From contig JAEOAD010002712.1 in the NCBI GenBank assembly GCA_036365145.1, forward strand, positions 4,421,001 to 4,485,000: 64,000 nucleotides of DNA, written 5' to 3'. The position numbers and the translations under genes were made by a program. Below, in pieces: positions 1 to 11,670 of the stretch. This stretch comes from Orientallactaga sibirica. Taxonomy: Eukaryota > Chordata > Mammalia > Rodentia > Dipodidae. Under the pieces are notes generated by a model that did not search any database, had not been told where the DNA came from, and saw only the letters and a list, made by a program, of their open reading frames with translations. The stretch's first letter is position 1; every line of letters starts with the position of its first letter.

Positions 1-3000
1 GAAAAACTGATAAAATAGAAAAGGAAGGAATTCTACCGAACTCCTTCTATGAAGCCAGCATCACCTTGTCCTTAAACCGCACAAAGACAGAACAATAAAA
101 GAAAATTACACATCAACCTCCCTCATGAACATAGATGCAAAAATTCTCAAAATGTTGGCAAATAGATTACAAGAATATATCAGAAAGATTATTCACCCTG
201 ACCAAGTAGGCTTTATCCCAGAAATGCAGGGATGGTTCAACATACTCAAATTGATACATGTAATACACTACATAAATGGTCTGATGACAAAAATCACATG
301 ATCATCTCAATAGATGCAGAAAGGCATTTGACAAAATCCAACATCCCTTCATGATAAAAGTGCTACAGAAACTGGGAATAGAAGGAACATATCTCAACAA
401 AATAAAAGCTATTTATGACAAACCTAGAGCCAACATAATACTAAATGGGGGAAAACTTGAAGCTTTTCTACTAAAATCAGAAAGTGTGTTCATTGTCCCC
501 ACTATTTAATATAGCACTGAAAGTCTTAACTATACTAATATGACAAGAAACATTCATAAAAGTGATACAAATTGGAAAGGAAGAGATCAAATTATCATTA
601 TTTGCAGATGATATGATTCTATATATAAAAGACTCTGAAGACTCTACCAACAAACTGTTAGAGCTGATAAACACTTTTAGCAATGTAGCAGGATACAAAA
701 TAAACAAACAGAAATCAGCAGCTTTTCTATATACTAACAACAAACATGCAGAGGATGAAATCAGGGAATCTCTCCCATTCACAATTGCCTCAAAAAAATA
801 AAGTACCTTGGAATAAACTTAATCAAGGAAATGAAGGATTTCTACAACGAGAAATTTAAGACAATCAAGTGAGAATTTGCAGAAGACACAAGGAAATGGA
901 AAGACATCCCATGTTCTTGAATTGGAAGAATCAATATTGTGAAAATGTCAATCTTACCAAAAGCAATCTACACATTTAATGCAATCCCCATTAAAATTCC
1001 AATGGCGTTCTTCACAGAAATAGAAAAAGCAATCCTAAAATTTATCTGGAAGCACAAAAATCCTGGAATAGCCAAAACAATTTTGAGCAACAGAAATCAG
1101 GCAGGTGGTATCACCATACCCAATTTTAAGTTATATTAAAACCATACTAACTAAAACAGCAGTGTACTTGCACAAAGACAGACATGTAGATCAATGGAAC
1201 ATAATAAAGGACCCAGATATTAATCCAGGCAGCTACAGCCATCTGATTTTTGAAAAAAATGCCAAAAATATTCATTGGAGAAAAGACAGCCTCTTCAACA
1301 AGTGGTGCTGGGAAAACTGGATATCTATACGTAGAAGGATGAAAATAGATCTTTGTCTCTTTCCATGCCAAAAATCAAGTCCAAGTGGATCAGGGACCTT
1401 AATATCAGACCTGAAATTCTGAAACTGCTAGAAGAAAAAGTAGAGGAAACCCTCCCAACATATTGGCATAGGCAAGGACTTTCTGAATGTAGTTCCAATT
1501 GCTCAGGAAATAAAACCACTAATCAACCACTGGGATCTCATGAAATTACAAAGCTTTTGTACAGCAAAGGACACTGTGAATAGAGCAAAAAGACAACCTA
1601 CAGAATGGGAGAAAATCTTTGCCAGCTATACATCTGACAGAGGATTAATATCTAGAATATACAAAGAACTCAAAAAACAGAACAATAAGATATCAAACAA
1701 CCCAGTTAAAAAATGGGCTATGGAACTAAATAGAGAGTTCTCATCAGAAGAAATACAGATGGCATATAAACATCTAAAAAAGTGTTCTACATCCTTAGGT
1801 ATCAGGGAAATGCAGATTAAACTTACTTTGAGATTCCATCTCACTCCTGTCAGAATGGCTACCATCAAGAAAACAAATGACAGTAAGTGTTGGCGTGGAT
1901 GCGGAAAAAGAGGAACACTTCTACACTGTTGGTGGGAATGTAATCCGGTCCAGCCATTGTGGAAATCAGTGTGGAGGTTCCTGAGACAGCTAGAAATACA
2001 TTTACCATATGATCCAGCTATAGCACTCCTAAGCATATATCCTAATGACTCTTCTCACTACCTTAGAGATACTTGCACAACCATGTTTATTGCTGCTCTA
2101 TTCACATTAGCTAGGAAATGGAACCAGCCTAGATGTCCCTCCACAGATGAATGGATAATAAAGATATGCTATATTTACACAATGGAGTTCTATTCAGCGG
2201 TAAAGAAAAATGAAATTACGAAATTTTCTGGGAAATGGAGGGATCTGGAAATGATTATACTACGTGAGGTAACCCAGGCTCAGAAAGCCAAACATCGCAT
2301 GTTCTCTCTCACATGTGGATCCTAGCTACAAATGTATACACTTGTGTGTGAGCTGGAACCAATCATTGGTAGCAGAGGCCAGTAAGCTAGAAAAAGCTTA
2401 TAATGGAGGGAGGAAAGGGAAGGACTTAAGGGGATGGTATTGTATATATGAAAGAGAAGAACAGATTACAGGCAGGGGAAAGGCCTAAGTGAGGCCAGGG
2501 GAAGAGAATGTATAAAAGAAGGGCAGGGGGAGGGTCAATCAAAATTGAAGATATTCTGAATAAGTCTTATGTAAACCTACTTTTTTGAATAATAGCACAT
2601 CCAGAAGCTATAGATTGTTACTAGAAAATTTTCAGTGCCTGGGATGGGATACCTTCCAGTAAGTTGTTGGCCAGGGAGGTCCCTATTGCCTCCAAAACAT
2701 TATAGGCTATTGCCAAGGCCATTGGTTTCCCTTGACAAACAGATGGTAAGACCCTATTGCTGAAGACCTCACTTACCAGACAACTGAAAGCTGGAAAAAG
2801 CTGCACTGCACACAGCCATATGGGAGACAGAAATCACCAGTGCTGAAAACAGTGGACACTGGAAACTTGAAGTTTGGCCAGACAGTGTGCAATAGTGGCA
2901 TCTCTGCTCTGGGGGAAATCAACTGCTCTCTAATTGGACAAAAGCCCCGCTCTATGGAAGGGAATACATGTCTGGTAATGAAAAACCTAATCAAAAGTCT

Positions 3001-3575
3001 ATGGCAGGAGGGGTCATGACCCTTAGGGGTATAAAGCCTGCTCTTGTCTGGCAAAATGTATGTATTATTCCCACCAAACTTCCCTGAAAGCACTACACTT
3101 AATGTTCATATTCACATATTAATGCTACTTTCACTTCTGGTTAGAGAAGCTTCTCTTTTAAGATGGCGATGACCACTGGGATGACCCAAAAGGCAACACA
3201 GTGCTGAGCAGAAGGGACGGAGGAGTGTCCAGCACTGAAACACCTCTGTCACACCCTCCAAGGCTCAGGGCCCATTGCGGAAAAAATGGCGGAAAGAATG
3301 TAAGAGCCAAAGGAAGGGTACCACTCCTTACAATGCAACTGTCTAGACAGAAATTGGCCTTGCTATCCATGACCTTGCAGTGCCTAGCAATACCTTCACA
3401 GGACCCTCATAATAGAAGGAAAAGATGATGACATCAAATTAAAAGAGAGACTAATGGAGAGAGGGAGGGGATATAATGGAGAGTGGAGTTCTGAAGGGGA
3501 ATGGGGGGAGGGGAGGGAAATATCATGGTTTATTGTCTGTAAGTATAGAAGGTGTCAATAAAAAAAATTAAATCA
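1..3575 (+). mobile_element. LINE-1 copy A, 3' part (RT to poly-A), inactive
   Basis: This is an L1 ORF2 fragment entering from the left edge, followed by a long 3' UTR. The reverse-transcriptase motif FADDMI is read at about 600-620. Frameshifts and stops break the frame near 800, 850-940 and 1139. The last open block, 1540-2325, is 261 codons and carries the ORF2 C-terminal cysteine motif [18 protein letters not shown] (CX3CX7HX4C). The stop TAG is at 2323-2325. The 3' UTR runs about 1.25 kb to an A-rich tail near 3560. The same UTR type is seen in the other L1s of this window. From about 1260 onward it is nearly identical to 4501-6830. Confidence 0.93.
1540..2325 (+). pseudogene. L1 ORF2p C-terminal fragment (copy A)
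   Basis: A 261-codon open remnant of the L1 reverse transcriptase protein downstream of the RT domain. It contains the zinc-knuckle-like CX3CX7HX4C motif around residues 112-129 and ends in the usual ORF2 tail ([11 protein letters not shown]). It lacks the endonuclease and RT domains, so it is not a functional gene. It differs from the 4782-5567 copy at one visible residue (Tyr to His). Confidence 0.85.
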
Positions 3576-3589
3576 GAAAAAATTTTAGA

Positions 3590-3749
3590 GCTGGGTATGG
3601 TGGTGCACGCCTTTAATCCCAGCACTTGGGAGGCAGAGGTAGGAGGATTGCCATGAGTTCAAGGCCCTGAGACTACATAGTAAATTCCAGATCAGGCTGA
3701 GCTAGTGTGAGACCTGACCTCGAAAAACCAAAAAAAAAAAAAAAAAAAA
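3590..3749 (+). mobile_element. B1-type SINE (first of pair, copy A)
   Basis: 7SL-derived SINE with the start gctgggtatggtggtgcac, the 'tttaatcccagcacttggg' box, and an A-rich tail of about 20 bases. Compared with its duplicate at 6832-6986 it lacks four bases (ccac/accc region near 3666). Confidence 0.93.
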
Positions 3750-3750
3750 T

Positions 3751-3897
3751 AGCTGGGTATGGTGGCACACACCGTTAATCCCAACACTCAGGAGGCAGAG
3801 GTAGGAGGATCACTATGAATTCAAGGCCACCCTAAGACTACACAGTTAATTCCAGGTCAGGCTGGGCTGGAGTGAGACCCTACCTCAAAAAAAAAAA
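3751..3897 (+). mobile_element. B1-type SINE (second of pair, copy A)
   Basis: A second B1 in the same orientation directly behind the tail of the first, ending in an A tail. The head-to-tail pair is repeated at 6832-7138 as part of the 3.24-kb duplication. Confidence 0.93.
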
Positions 3898-3900
3898 TTA

Positions 3901-6817
3901 GGAATGTAGCAGGATACAAAATAAATATGGAGAAATCAGTAGCTTTTCTATATACTAACAATAAACATGTGGAGGATGAAATCTGGGAATCACTGCCATT
4001 CACAATTTCCTCAAAAAAATAAATAAAGTACCTTACAATAAATCTAACCAAGGAAGTGAAGGATCTCTACAATGAAAACTTTAAAACACTCAAGTGAGAA
4101 ATTGAAGAATATACTAGGAAATGGAAAGACATCCCATGTTCTTGAATTGGAAGAATCAATACTGTGAAAATGTCAATCTTACCAAAAGCAATCTACACAT
4201 TTAATGCAAACCCCATTAAAATTCCAGTGGCATTCTTCACAGAAATGGAAAATACAATCCTAAAATTCATCTGGAAGCACAAAAAACCACAAATAGCCTA
4301 AACAATTTTGAGCAACAAAAATCAGGCTGGTGGTATCATCATACCTGATTTTAAGTTATATTACAAACCATACTAACTAAAACAGCAGTGTACTTGTCAC
4401 AAAGACAGACATGTAGATCAATGGAACAGAATAGAGGACCCAGATGTTAATCCAGGCAGCTACAGACATCTGATTTTTGACCAAAAAAAAAAAAAAAAAA
4501 ATGCCAAAAATATTCATTGGAGAAAAGACAGCCTCTTCAACAAGTGGTGCTGGGAAAACTGGATATTGTATGTAGAAGGATGAAAATAGATCTTTGTCTC
4601 TTTCCATGCACAAAAATCAAGTCCAAGTGGATCAGGGACCTTAATATCAAACCTGAAATTCTGAAACTGCTAGAAGAAAAAGTAGAGGAAACCCTCCCAA
4701 CATATTGGCATAGGCAAGGACTTTCTGAATGTAGTTCCAATTGCTCAGGAAATAAAACCACTAATCAACCACTGGGATCTCATGAAATTACAAAGCTTTT
4801 GTACAGCAAAGGACACTGTGAATAGAGCAAAAAGACAACCTACAGAATGGGAGAAAATCTTTGCCAGCTATACATCTGACAGAGGATTAATATCTAGAAT
4901 ATACAAAGAACTCAAAAAACAGAACAATAAGATATCAAACAACCCAGTTAAAAAATGGGCTATGGAACTAAATAGAGAGTTCTCATCAGAAGAAATACAG
5001 ATGGCATATAAACATCTAAAAAAGTGTTCTACATCCTTAGGTATCAGGGAAATGCAGATTAAACTTACTTTGAGATTCCATCTCACTCCTGTCAGAATGG
5101 CTACCATCAAGAAAACAAATGACAGTAAGTGTTGGCGTGGATGCGGAAAAAGAGGAACACTTCTACACTGTTGGTGGGAATGTAATCCGGTCCAGCCATT
5201 GTGGAAATCAGTGTGGAGGTTCCTGAGACAGCTAGAAATACATTTACCATATGATCCAGCTATAGCACTCCTAAGCATATATCCTAATGACTCTTCTCAC
5301 TACCTTAGAGATACTTGCACAACCATGTTTATTGCTGCTCTATTCACATTAGCTAGGAAATGGAACCAGCCTAGATGTCCCTCCACAGATGAATGGATAA
5401 TAAAGATATGCTATATTTACACAATGGAGTTCCATTCAGCGGTAAAGAAAAATGAAATTACGAAATTTTCTGGGAAATGGAGGGATCTGGAAATGATTAT
5501 ACTACGTGAGGTAACCCAGGCTCAGAAAGCCAAACATCGCATGTTCTCTCTCACATGTGGATCCTAGCTACAAATGTATACACTTGTGTGTGAGCTGGAA
5601 CCAATCATTGGTAGCAGAGGCCAGTAAGCTAGAAAAAGCTTATAATGGAGGAGGAAGGGAAGGACTTAAGGGGATGGTATTGTATATATGAAAGAGAAGA
5701 ACAGATTACAGGCAGGGGAAAGGCCTAAGTGAGGCCAGGGAAGAGAATGTATAAAAAGAAGGGCAGGGGGAGGGTCAATCAAAATTGAAGATATTCTGAA
5801 TAAGTCTTATGTAAACCTACTTTTTTGAATAATAGCACATCCAGAAGCTATAGATTGTTACTAGAAAATTTTCAGTGCCTGGGATGGGATACCTTCCAGT
5901 AAGTTGTTGGCCAGGAGGTCCCTATTGCCTCCAAAACATTATAGGCTATTGCCAAGGCCATTGGTTTCCCTTGACAAACAGATGGTAAGACCCTATTGCT
6001 GAAGACCTCACTTACCAGACAACTGAAAGCTGGAAAAAGCTGCACTGCACACAGCCATATGGGAGACAGAAATCACCAGTGCTGAAAACAGTGGACACTG
6101 GAAACTTGAAGTTTGGCCAGACAGTGTGCAATAGTGGCATCTCTGCTCTGGGGGAAATCAACTGCTCTCTAATTGGACAAAAGCCCCGCTCTATGGAAGG
6201 GAATACATGTCTGGTAATGAAAAACCTAATCAAAAGTCTATGGCAGGAGGGGTCATGACCCTTAGGGGTATAAAGCCTGCTCTTGTCTGGCAAAATGTAT
6301 GTATTATTCCCACCAAACTTCCCTGAAAGCACTACACTTAATGTTCATATTCACATATTAATGCTACTTTCACTTCTGGTTAGAGAAGCTTCTCTTTTAA
6401 GATGGCGATGACCACTGGGATGACCCAAAAGGCAACACAGTGCTGAGCAGAAGGGACGGAGGAGTGTCCAGCACTGAAACACCTCTGTCACACCCTCCAA
6501 GGCTCAGGGCCCATTGCGGAAAAAATGGCGGAAAGAATGTAAGAGCCAAAGGAAGGGTACCACTCCTTACAATGCAACTGTCTAGACAGAAATTGGCCTT
6601 GCTATCCATGACCTTGCAGTGCCTAGCAATACCTTCACAGGACCCTCATAATAGAAGGAAAAGATGATGACATCAAATTAAAAGAGAGACTAATGGAGAG
6701 AGGGAGGGGATATAATGGAGAGTGGAGTTCTGAAGGGGAATGGGGGGAGGGGAGGGAAATATCATGGTTTATTCTCTGTAAGTATAGAAGGTGTCAATAA
6801 AAAAAAATTAAATCAGA
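3901..6817 (+). mobile_element. LINE-1 hybrid copy (B-like 5' part, A-like 3' part)
   Basis: L1 ORF2 and 3' UTR. From 3901 to about 4350 it is almost identical to 7145-7593 (copy B). From about 4501 to the poly-A it is almost identical to 1260-3575 (copy A), including the 261-codon ORF at 4782-5567. Visible A/hybrid differences are few and mostly single-base indels in purine runs (for example near 5650, 5740 and 5913). An A run of about 19 interrupts the frame at 4482-4501. This is the expected product of unequal recombination between two neighbouring L1s. Confidence 0.88.
4782..5567 (+). pseudogene. L1 ORF2p C-terminal fragment (hybrid copy)
   Basis: 261-codon remnant, a near-perfect duplicate of the 1540-2325 block, with the same CX3CX7HX4C motif. 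It has no RT or endonuclease domain and no independent start signal. Confidence 0.85.
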
Positions 6818-6831
6818 AAAAATTTTAGAGC

Positions 6832-6986
6832 TGGGTGTGGTGGTGCACGCCTTTAATCCCAGCACTTGGGAGGCAGAGGTAGGAGGATTGCCATGAGTTC
6901 AAGGCCACCCTGAGACTACATAGTAAATTCCAGATCAGGCTGAGCTAGAGTGAGACCTGACCTCGAAAAACCAAAAAAAAAAAAAA
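6832..6986 (+). mobile_element. B1-type SINE (first of pair, duplicated copy)
   Basis: Duplicate of 3590-3749 with a shorter A tail and an intact 'ggccaccctgagac' segment. Confidence 0.93.
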
Positions 6987-6987
6987 A

Positions 6988-7138
6988 TTAGCTGGGTATG
7001 GTGGCACACACCGTTAATCCCAACACTCAGGAGGCAGAGGTAGGAGGATCACTATGAATTCAAGGCCACCCTGAGACTACATAGTTAATTCCAGGTCAGG
7101 CTGGGCTGGAGTGAGACCCTACCTCAAAAAAAAAAAAA
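6988..7138 (+). mobile_element. B1-type SINE (second of pair, duplicated copy)
   Basis: Duplicate of 3751-3897, same orientation, A tail of about 14. Confidence 0.93.
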
Positions 7139-7144
7139 TAATTA

Positions 7145-9045
7145 GGAATGTAGCAGGATACAAAATAAATATGGAGAAATCAGTAGCTTTTCTATATACT
7201 AACAATAAACATGTGGAGGATGAAATCTGGGAATCACTGCCATTCACAATTTCCTCAAAAAAATAAATAAAGTACCTTACAATAAATCTAACCAAGGAAG
7301 TGAAGGATCTCTACAATGAAAACTTTAAAACACTCAAGTGAGAAATTGAAGAATATACTAGGAAATGGAAAGACATCCCATGTTCTTGAATTGGAAGAAT
7401 CAATACTGTGAAAATGTCAATCTTACCAAAAGCAATCTACACATTTAACGCAAACCCCATTAAAATTCCAGTGGCATTCTTCACAGAAATGGAAAATACA
7501 ATCATAAAATTCATCTGGAAGCACAAAAAACCACAAATAGCCTAAACAATTTTGAGTAACAAAAATCAGGCTGGTGGTATCATCATACCTGATTTTAAGC
7601 TATATTACAAAGCCATAGTAATGAAAGCAGTATGGTACTGTCACAAGACAGACATGTAGACCAATGGGACAGAATAGAGGACCCAGATGTTAATCCAGGC
7701 AGCTACAGACATCTGATTTTTGACCAAAAAAAAAAAAAAAAAAAAGCCAAAAAAAATCATTGCAGAAAAGACAGCCTCTTCAACAAGTGGTGCTGGGAAA
7801 ACTGGATATTTGTATGTAGAAGGATGAAAATAGATCCTTGTCTCTCTCCATGCACAAGAACCAAGTCCAAGTGGATCAGGGACCTTAATATCAAACCTGA
7901 AACTCTGAAACTGCTAGAAGAAAAAGTAGAGGAAACCCTCCAACATATTAACATAGGCAATGACTTTCTGAATATAATCCCAGTTACTCAGGAAACGAAA
8001 CCACTAATCAACTAATGGGATCTCATGATATTACAAAGCTTTTGTATAGCAAAGGACACTGTGAATAGAGCAAAGAGACAACCTACAGAATGGGAGAAAA
8101 AATCTTTGCCATCTATACATCTGACAGAGGATTAATATCCAGTTATACAAAGAACTCAAAAAATAGAACAATAAGAACTCAAATAACCTAATTAAAAATG
8201 GGCTGAGGAACTAAATAGAGAATTCTCAAAAGAAGAAATACAGATGGCATATATACATCTAAAAAAGTGTTCTACATCCTTAGCCATAAGGGAAATGCAA
8301 ATTAAAACTACTTTGAGACTCCATCTCACTTTTGTCAGAATGGCTATCATCAAGAAAACAAATGACAATAAATAGTGGCAAGGATGTGGAAAAAGGGGAA
8401 CCCTTCTACACTGTTGGTGGGAATGTAGTCTAGTACAGCCATTGTGGAAATCAGTGTGGAGGTTCCTGAGACAGCTAAAAATAGATTTACCATATGACCC
8501 AGCTATACCACTCCTAGGCATATATCCTAAGGACTCTTCTCATTACCTTAGAGATACTTGCACAACCATTTTTATTGCTGCTCTATTCACAATAGCTAGG
8601 AAATGGAACCAGCCTAGATGTCCTTCCACAGATAAGTGGATAATGAAGATGTGGCACATTTACACAATGGAGTTCTATTCAGTGGTAAAGAAAAATGAAG
8701 TTATGAGATTTGCAGGGAAATGGATAGATTTGGAAATGATTATACAAAGTGAGGTAACCCAGGACCAGAAAGCTAAACATCACGTGTTTTATCTCATCTA
8801 TGGATCCTAGTTACAAATGTTCAGATTTGTGTGTGAATTGGAGTAAAAATCTTTAGTCTCTCTTTTATTTTGATGTCATCATATTTTCCTCCTATTACGA
8901 GGGTTTTGTGAGACTAATGGAGAGAGGGAGGGGATATGATGGAGTGTGGATTTTTAAAGGGGAAATTGGGGGAGGTGAGGTAATTATCATGGTTTATTAG
9001 GTTTATTGTCTATAAGTATGGGGATAAAAGAAAAAAAAGAGAAAA
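7145..9045 (+). mobile_element. LINE-1 copy B, 5'-truncated, with rearranged 3' UTR
   Basis: Starts inside ORF2 (RT region, same point as 3901) and runs to the ORF2 stop near 8808 in broken frames. Its C-terminal part (8442-8810) reads [20 protein letters not shown] and so on. It is clearly diverged from copies A and hybrid after about 7595. The 3' UTR is only about 230 bp and contains an inverted piece (see 8854-8912). The tail near 9025-9050 is A-rich. Confidence 0.9.
8854..8912 (-). repeat. Inverted L1 3' UTR segment
   Basis: The 8854-8904 sequence is the reverse complement of the L1 3' UTR stretch at about 3408-3458 in copy A (the 'gatgacatcaaattaaaagagagacta' region). It is followed directly by the normally oriented 'agactaatggagagaggg'. 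About 1 kb of UTR found in copy A is absent. Confidence 0.75.
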
Positions 9046-9054
9046 ATCCAAATT

Positions 9055-9282
9055 GGACTGGAGAGACAGCTTAGTGGCTAAGGTACTTGCCTTCAAAGCC
9101 TAAGGACGCAGGTTCAATTTCCCAGGACACACATAAGCCAGATGCACAAGGTGGTCCATGCCTCTGAAGTTAGTTTGCAGCAGCTGGATACCCTAGAGCA
9201 GCACCATTCTCTCTCTATCTGCCACTTTCTCTTTCCCTCAAAAACATAAATAAGAATTTTTAAAAATTAAAAAGAAGAAAAA
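9055..9282 (+). mobile_element. tRNA-derived SINE
   Basis: Member of the family with ggactggagagacagcttag (A-box region) and a ggttcaattt B-box region. The body carries 'agccagatgcacaaggtgg', then a CT-rich stretch and an A-rich tail. The internal boxes are remnants of a Pol III promoter; it is not a tRNA gene. Confidence 0.85.
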
Positions 9283-9744
9283 TGTAAAATAAAACTCACT
9301 CTATAGTCCTCACCATTCAGTTGCTCATGATTCTGGCCTAGCAACACGCTCCGTGTGAGGTGGGCTGTGTGGAGCAGGTATCCACTCTCTTGTGTTGCCA
9401 GAATCAGTGTTAATGGTGACACTTCCACAGAAGGAAAGTTGCAGTTAAGCCTATTACATATTTATTCACCTTCAACCAATCAATCATACTTAGAGGAATA
9501 CTGCCACCCACAGTGTAGAAAACTGGAAATGTCTCTCCTAGCTCAACAACATAAAATGACAGAAAACACACACTCAGAGAGCTGAGGTTGTATGGTAACC
9601 CAGCAGCCTGGCAGCCAAGGAAAGGGAGCACCTTCTGAGTGGAAAGGGGCAGTGGCTGAGGAGAGCAGAGCACAAAAATAAAAGTACACCAGGTAGCACA
9701 TGGGCGAAGAAAAAAATCCAGAAAAATAAATGATTGTTTTCCTT
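9283..9744. other. Intronic DNA, nothing recognised
   Basis: No repeat family, exon or RNA gene recognised on either strand; ORFs here are short and in conflicting frames. Confidence 0.6.
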
Positions 9745-9822
9745 TGTCTGGAGCAAGTGGCGGACCCTAGAGACTTGTATGTGGTAGGTAAGCACTTGCC
9801 ACTGAGATACACCTGCCCTAGA
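9745..9822 (-). mobile_element. ID-like SINE fragment
   Basis: Minus-strand reading gives gggcaggtgtatctcagtgg, then a 'gtgcttacctaccacatac' region, then 'tctagggtcc'. This is the layout of ID/tRNA-Ala-like SINEs, diverged. Confidence 0.55.
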
Positions 9823-9937
9823 AAAGCACTCTATCAAGACAGAGCAGGAGAAGACAGATACAATATGTCACCACTGGTTTAAGAAACTGACTCATACAAA
9901 ATATCTACAGATTTTGCTTATTAAAATGAAAAAAATA

Positions 9938-10140
9938 GGGCTACAGAGATAGCTTATAAGTTAAGGCACTTGCCTGTGAAGCCTAAGGACTGATGTTATG
10001 CAAGTGTGCAATGTTGCACATGTGCACAAGGGGGCGCATGTGTCTGGAGTTCATTTGCAGTGGCTGAAACCCTGATGCACCTCTTCTCCCTCTCTCTTTC
10101 TCTCTCTCATAAATAAAAAGTAAAAAGAACAAAAAAATAA
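9938..10140 (+). mobile_element. tRNA-derived SINE
   Basis: gggctacagagatagcttat start, 'gcacttgcctgtgaagcctaa', 'ctggagttcatttgcagtgg', CT-rich stretch and A-rich tail. The B box is degenerate. Confidence 0.85.
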
Positions 10141-10149
10141 GTGTGCATG

Positions 10150-10308
10150 TTTTTCCTCATATGAAAAGGAAAAATGTGATTTGACTGTAAAATGCCATCC
10201 ATAGGCTCATGTTTTTAAACACTTGGACCTCAGCCACTGACACTATTTGTAAAGGCTGTGGAACATTTAGGAGATTGAGCCTCACTGGAGGAAGTGAGTC
10301 ACTGGGGA
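10150..10308 (+). mobile_element. MaLR-like LTR fragment (left flank of minisatellite)
   Basis: The stretch ending 'ctggaggaagtgagtcactgg' resembles the body of MaLR-type LTRs, which carry a 'ggaggaagtgggtcactggg' block. The match is from memory and partial. Confidence 0.4.
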
Positions 10309-11047
10309 CTACAACAACGAGTACTCACAAGCTACAATGAGTACTCACAAGCTGAAACAATGAGTACTCACAAGCAATAACGAGTGCTCTCAAGCTACAA
10401 CAATGAGTACTCTCGAGCAATGACAGCGAGTACTCACAAGCTACAGCAATGAGTGCTCTCGAGCAATAACAATGAGTACTCTCAAGCCATGCAACGAGTA
10501 CTCAAGCTACAACAGTGAGTACTCTTGAGTGATAACAATGAGTGCTCACGCTACAACAGTGAGTGCTCTTGAGTAATAACAAGGAGTACTCACAAGCTAC
10601 AGCAACAAGTGCTCTCAAGCTATAACAGCGAGTACTCTCGAGCTATAAAGCTATAAAACGAGTGCTCTCAAGCTATAAAACGAGTGCTCTCAAGCTACAA
10701 GCAAGTACTCTCTGGCAATAACGAGTACTCTCAAGCCACACAGTGAGTGCTCTCAAGCTACATGACCAGTGCTCACAAGCTGCACAATGAATACTCACAA
10801 GCTGCAACAATGAGTGCTCTCAAGTGATGATGAGTACTCTCAAGCTATAACAGTGAGTACTGCCAAGCTGCAACAGTGAGTATTCTCTAGCTCCAGCAGT
10901 GAGTACTCTCGAGCCACAGTACTCACAAGCTGCAGCAACGAGTAATCACGAGCCGCAAACCACGAGTACTCTAAGCCACAACCGCAAGTGCTCTCAAGCT
11001 ACAACGAGTACTCTCAAGCCACAACCATGAGTACTCTCAAGCGCATC
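10309..11047 (+). repeat. Minisatellite, about 20-23 bp unit, roughly 33 copies
   Basis: Degenerate units of the form caacgagtactctcaagcta repeat for about 740 bp. Recurrent variants are cgagt/tgagt/caagt and ctcgag/cttgag/ctcaag, i.e. CpG and its two deamination products. Many units contain the palindrome AGTACT. Confidence 0.95.
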
Positions 11048-11437
11048 ACCTTGTGAGGACATTGCCTTGTGAAGAGAAGCAGACTCCACAAGCAGACTCC
11101 AGTAACTTTGTGTTGAGTGAGCCGGCATGGGATGGAGACAGACTCGACTGGGATGCGTTGTTCAGTATGCACAGGCACACTGGCAATTCCCTGCAGACGG
11201 AAGACACTCACGATAGCTGCTTCACACCTTGTTATATGGAAACGCATGAAGCAAACAGCTAGAAATGGGTTTTCTCCTCTGAAATAAGAAACTTAGCAAA
11301 CTGTTCCACACATTTGCCTTTGAAGAAAATAAGCGTTCACAGCCACCAGCATACAGACAGCAGTATTTCCTCACGACAAGACAAGGAACAGCAGTCCTGT
11401 CAGAACTATTCTTAGTTCCTTCCAAAGATTAAAATAG

Positions 11438-11438
<1 letters not shown>
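11048..11438. other. Intronic DNA, nothing recognised
   Basis: Moderately GC-balanced unique sequence between the minisatellite and a GT repeat. Small ORFs on both strands overlap and show no known domain. Confidence 0.55.

Positions 11439-11482
<44 letters not shown>
11439..11482 (+). repeat. (GT)n microsatellite
   Basis: About 22 uninterrupted GT units. Confidence 0.98.
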
Positions 11483-11486
<4 letters not shown>

Positions 11487-11670
11487 AACGTTCCGGTTGT
11501 CTAAGTATCTGTCGGCATACAGAGGGAGGACTTTAGCTTGATATAAACAAGAGCTTTCCTGTAGGCCTCAAGATCCCACTAAGGCAGCAAGGTTCAAGCA
11601 TGGCAACAAAGGGTGCTAAGAGGAAACGTAGTGTCAGCTAGAAAACTAAACTGCGACTTTAAGAGTTCTT

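Larger units (their letters stand above)
3598..7140 (+). repeat. About 3.24-kb tandem duplication (L1 3' end plus two B1s)
   Basis: Corresponding positions are offset by 3241-3244 bases: ORF starts 1540 and 4782, B1 pairs 3590 and 6832, L1 restarts 3901 and 7145. Identity is well above 98 percent by eye across the duplicated parts. The interval given is approximately one repeat unit; the exact exchange point lies within L1 sequence around 4350-4500. Confidence 0.85.

Noticed and set aside
1540..5567. Two 261-codon ORFs as possible host genes
   Set aside because: Both are L1 ORF2 C-terminal remnants without upstream domains.
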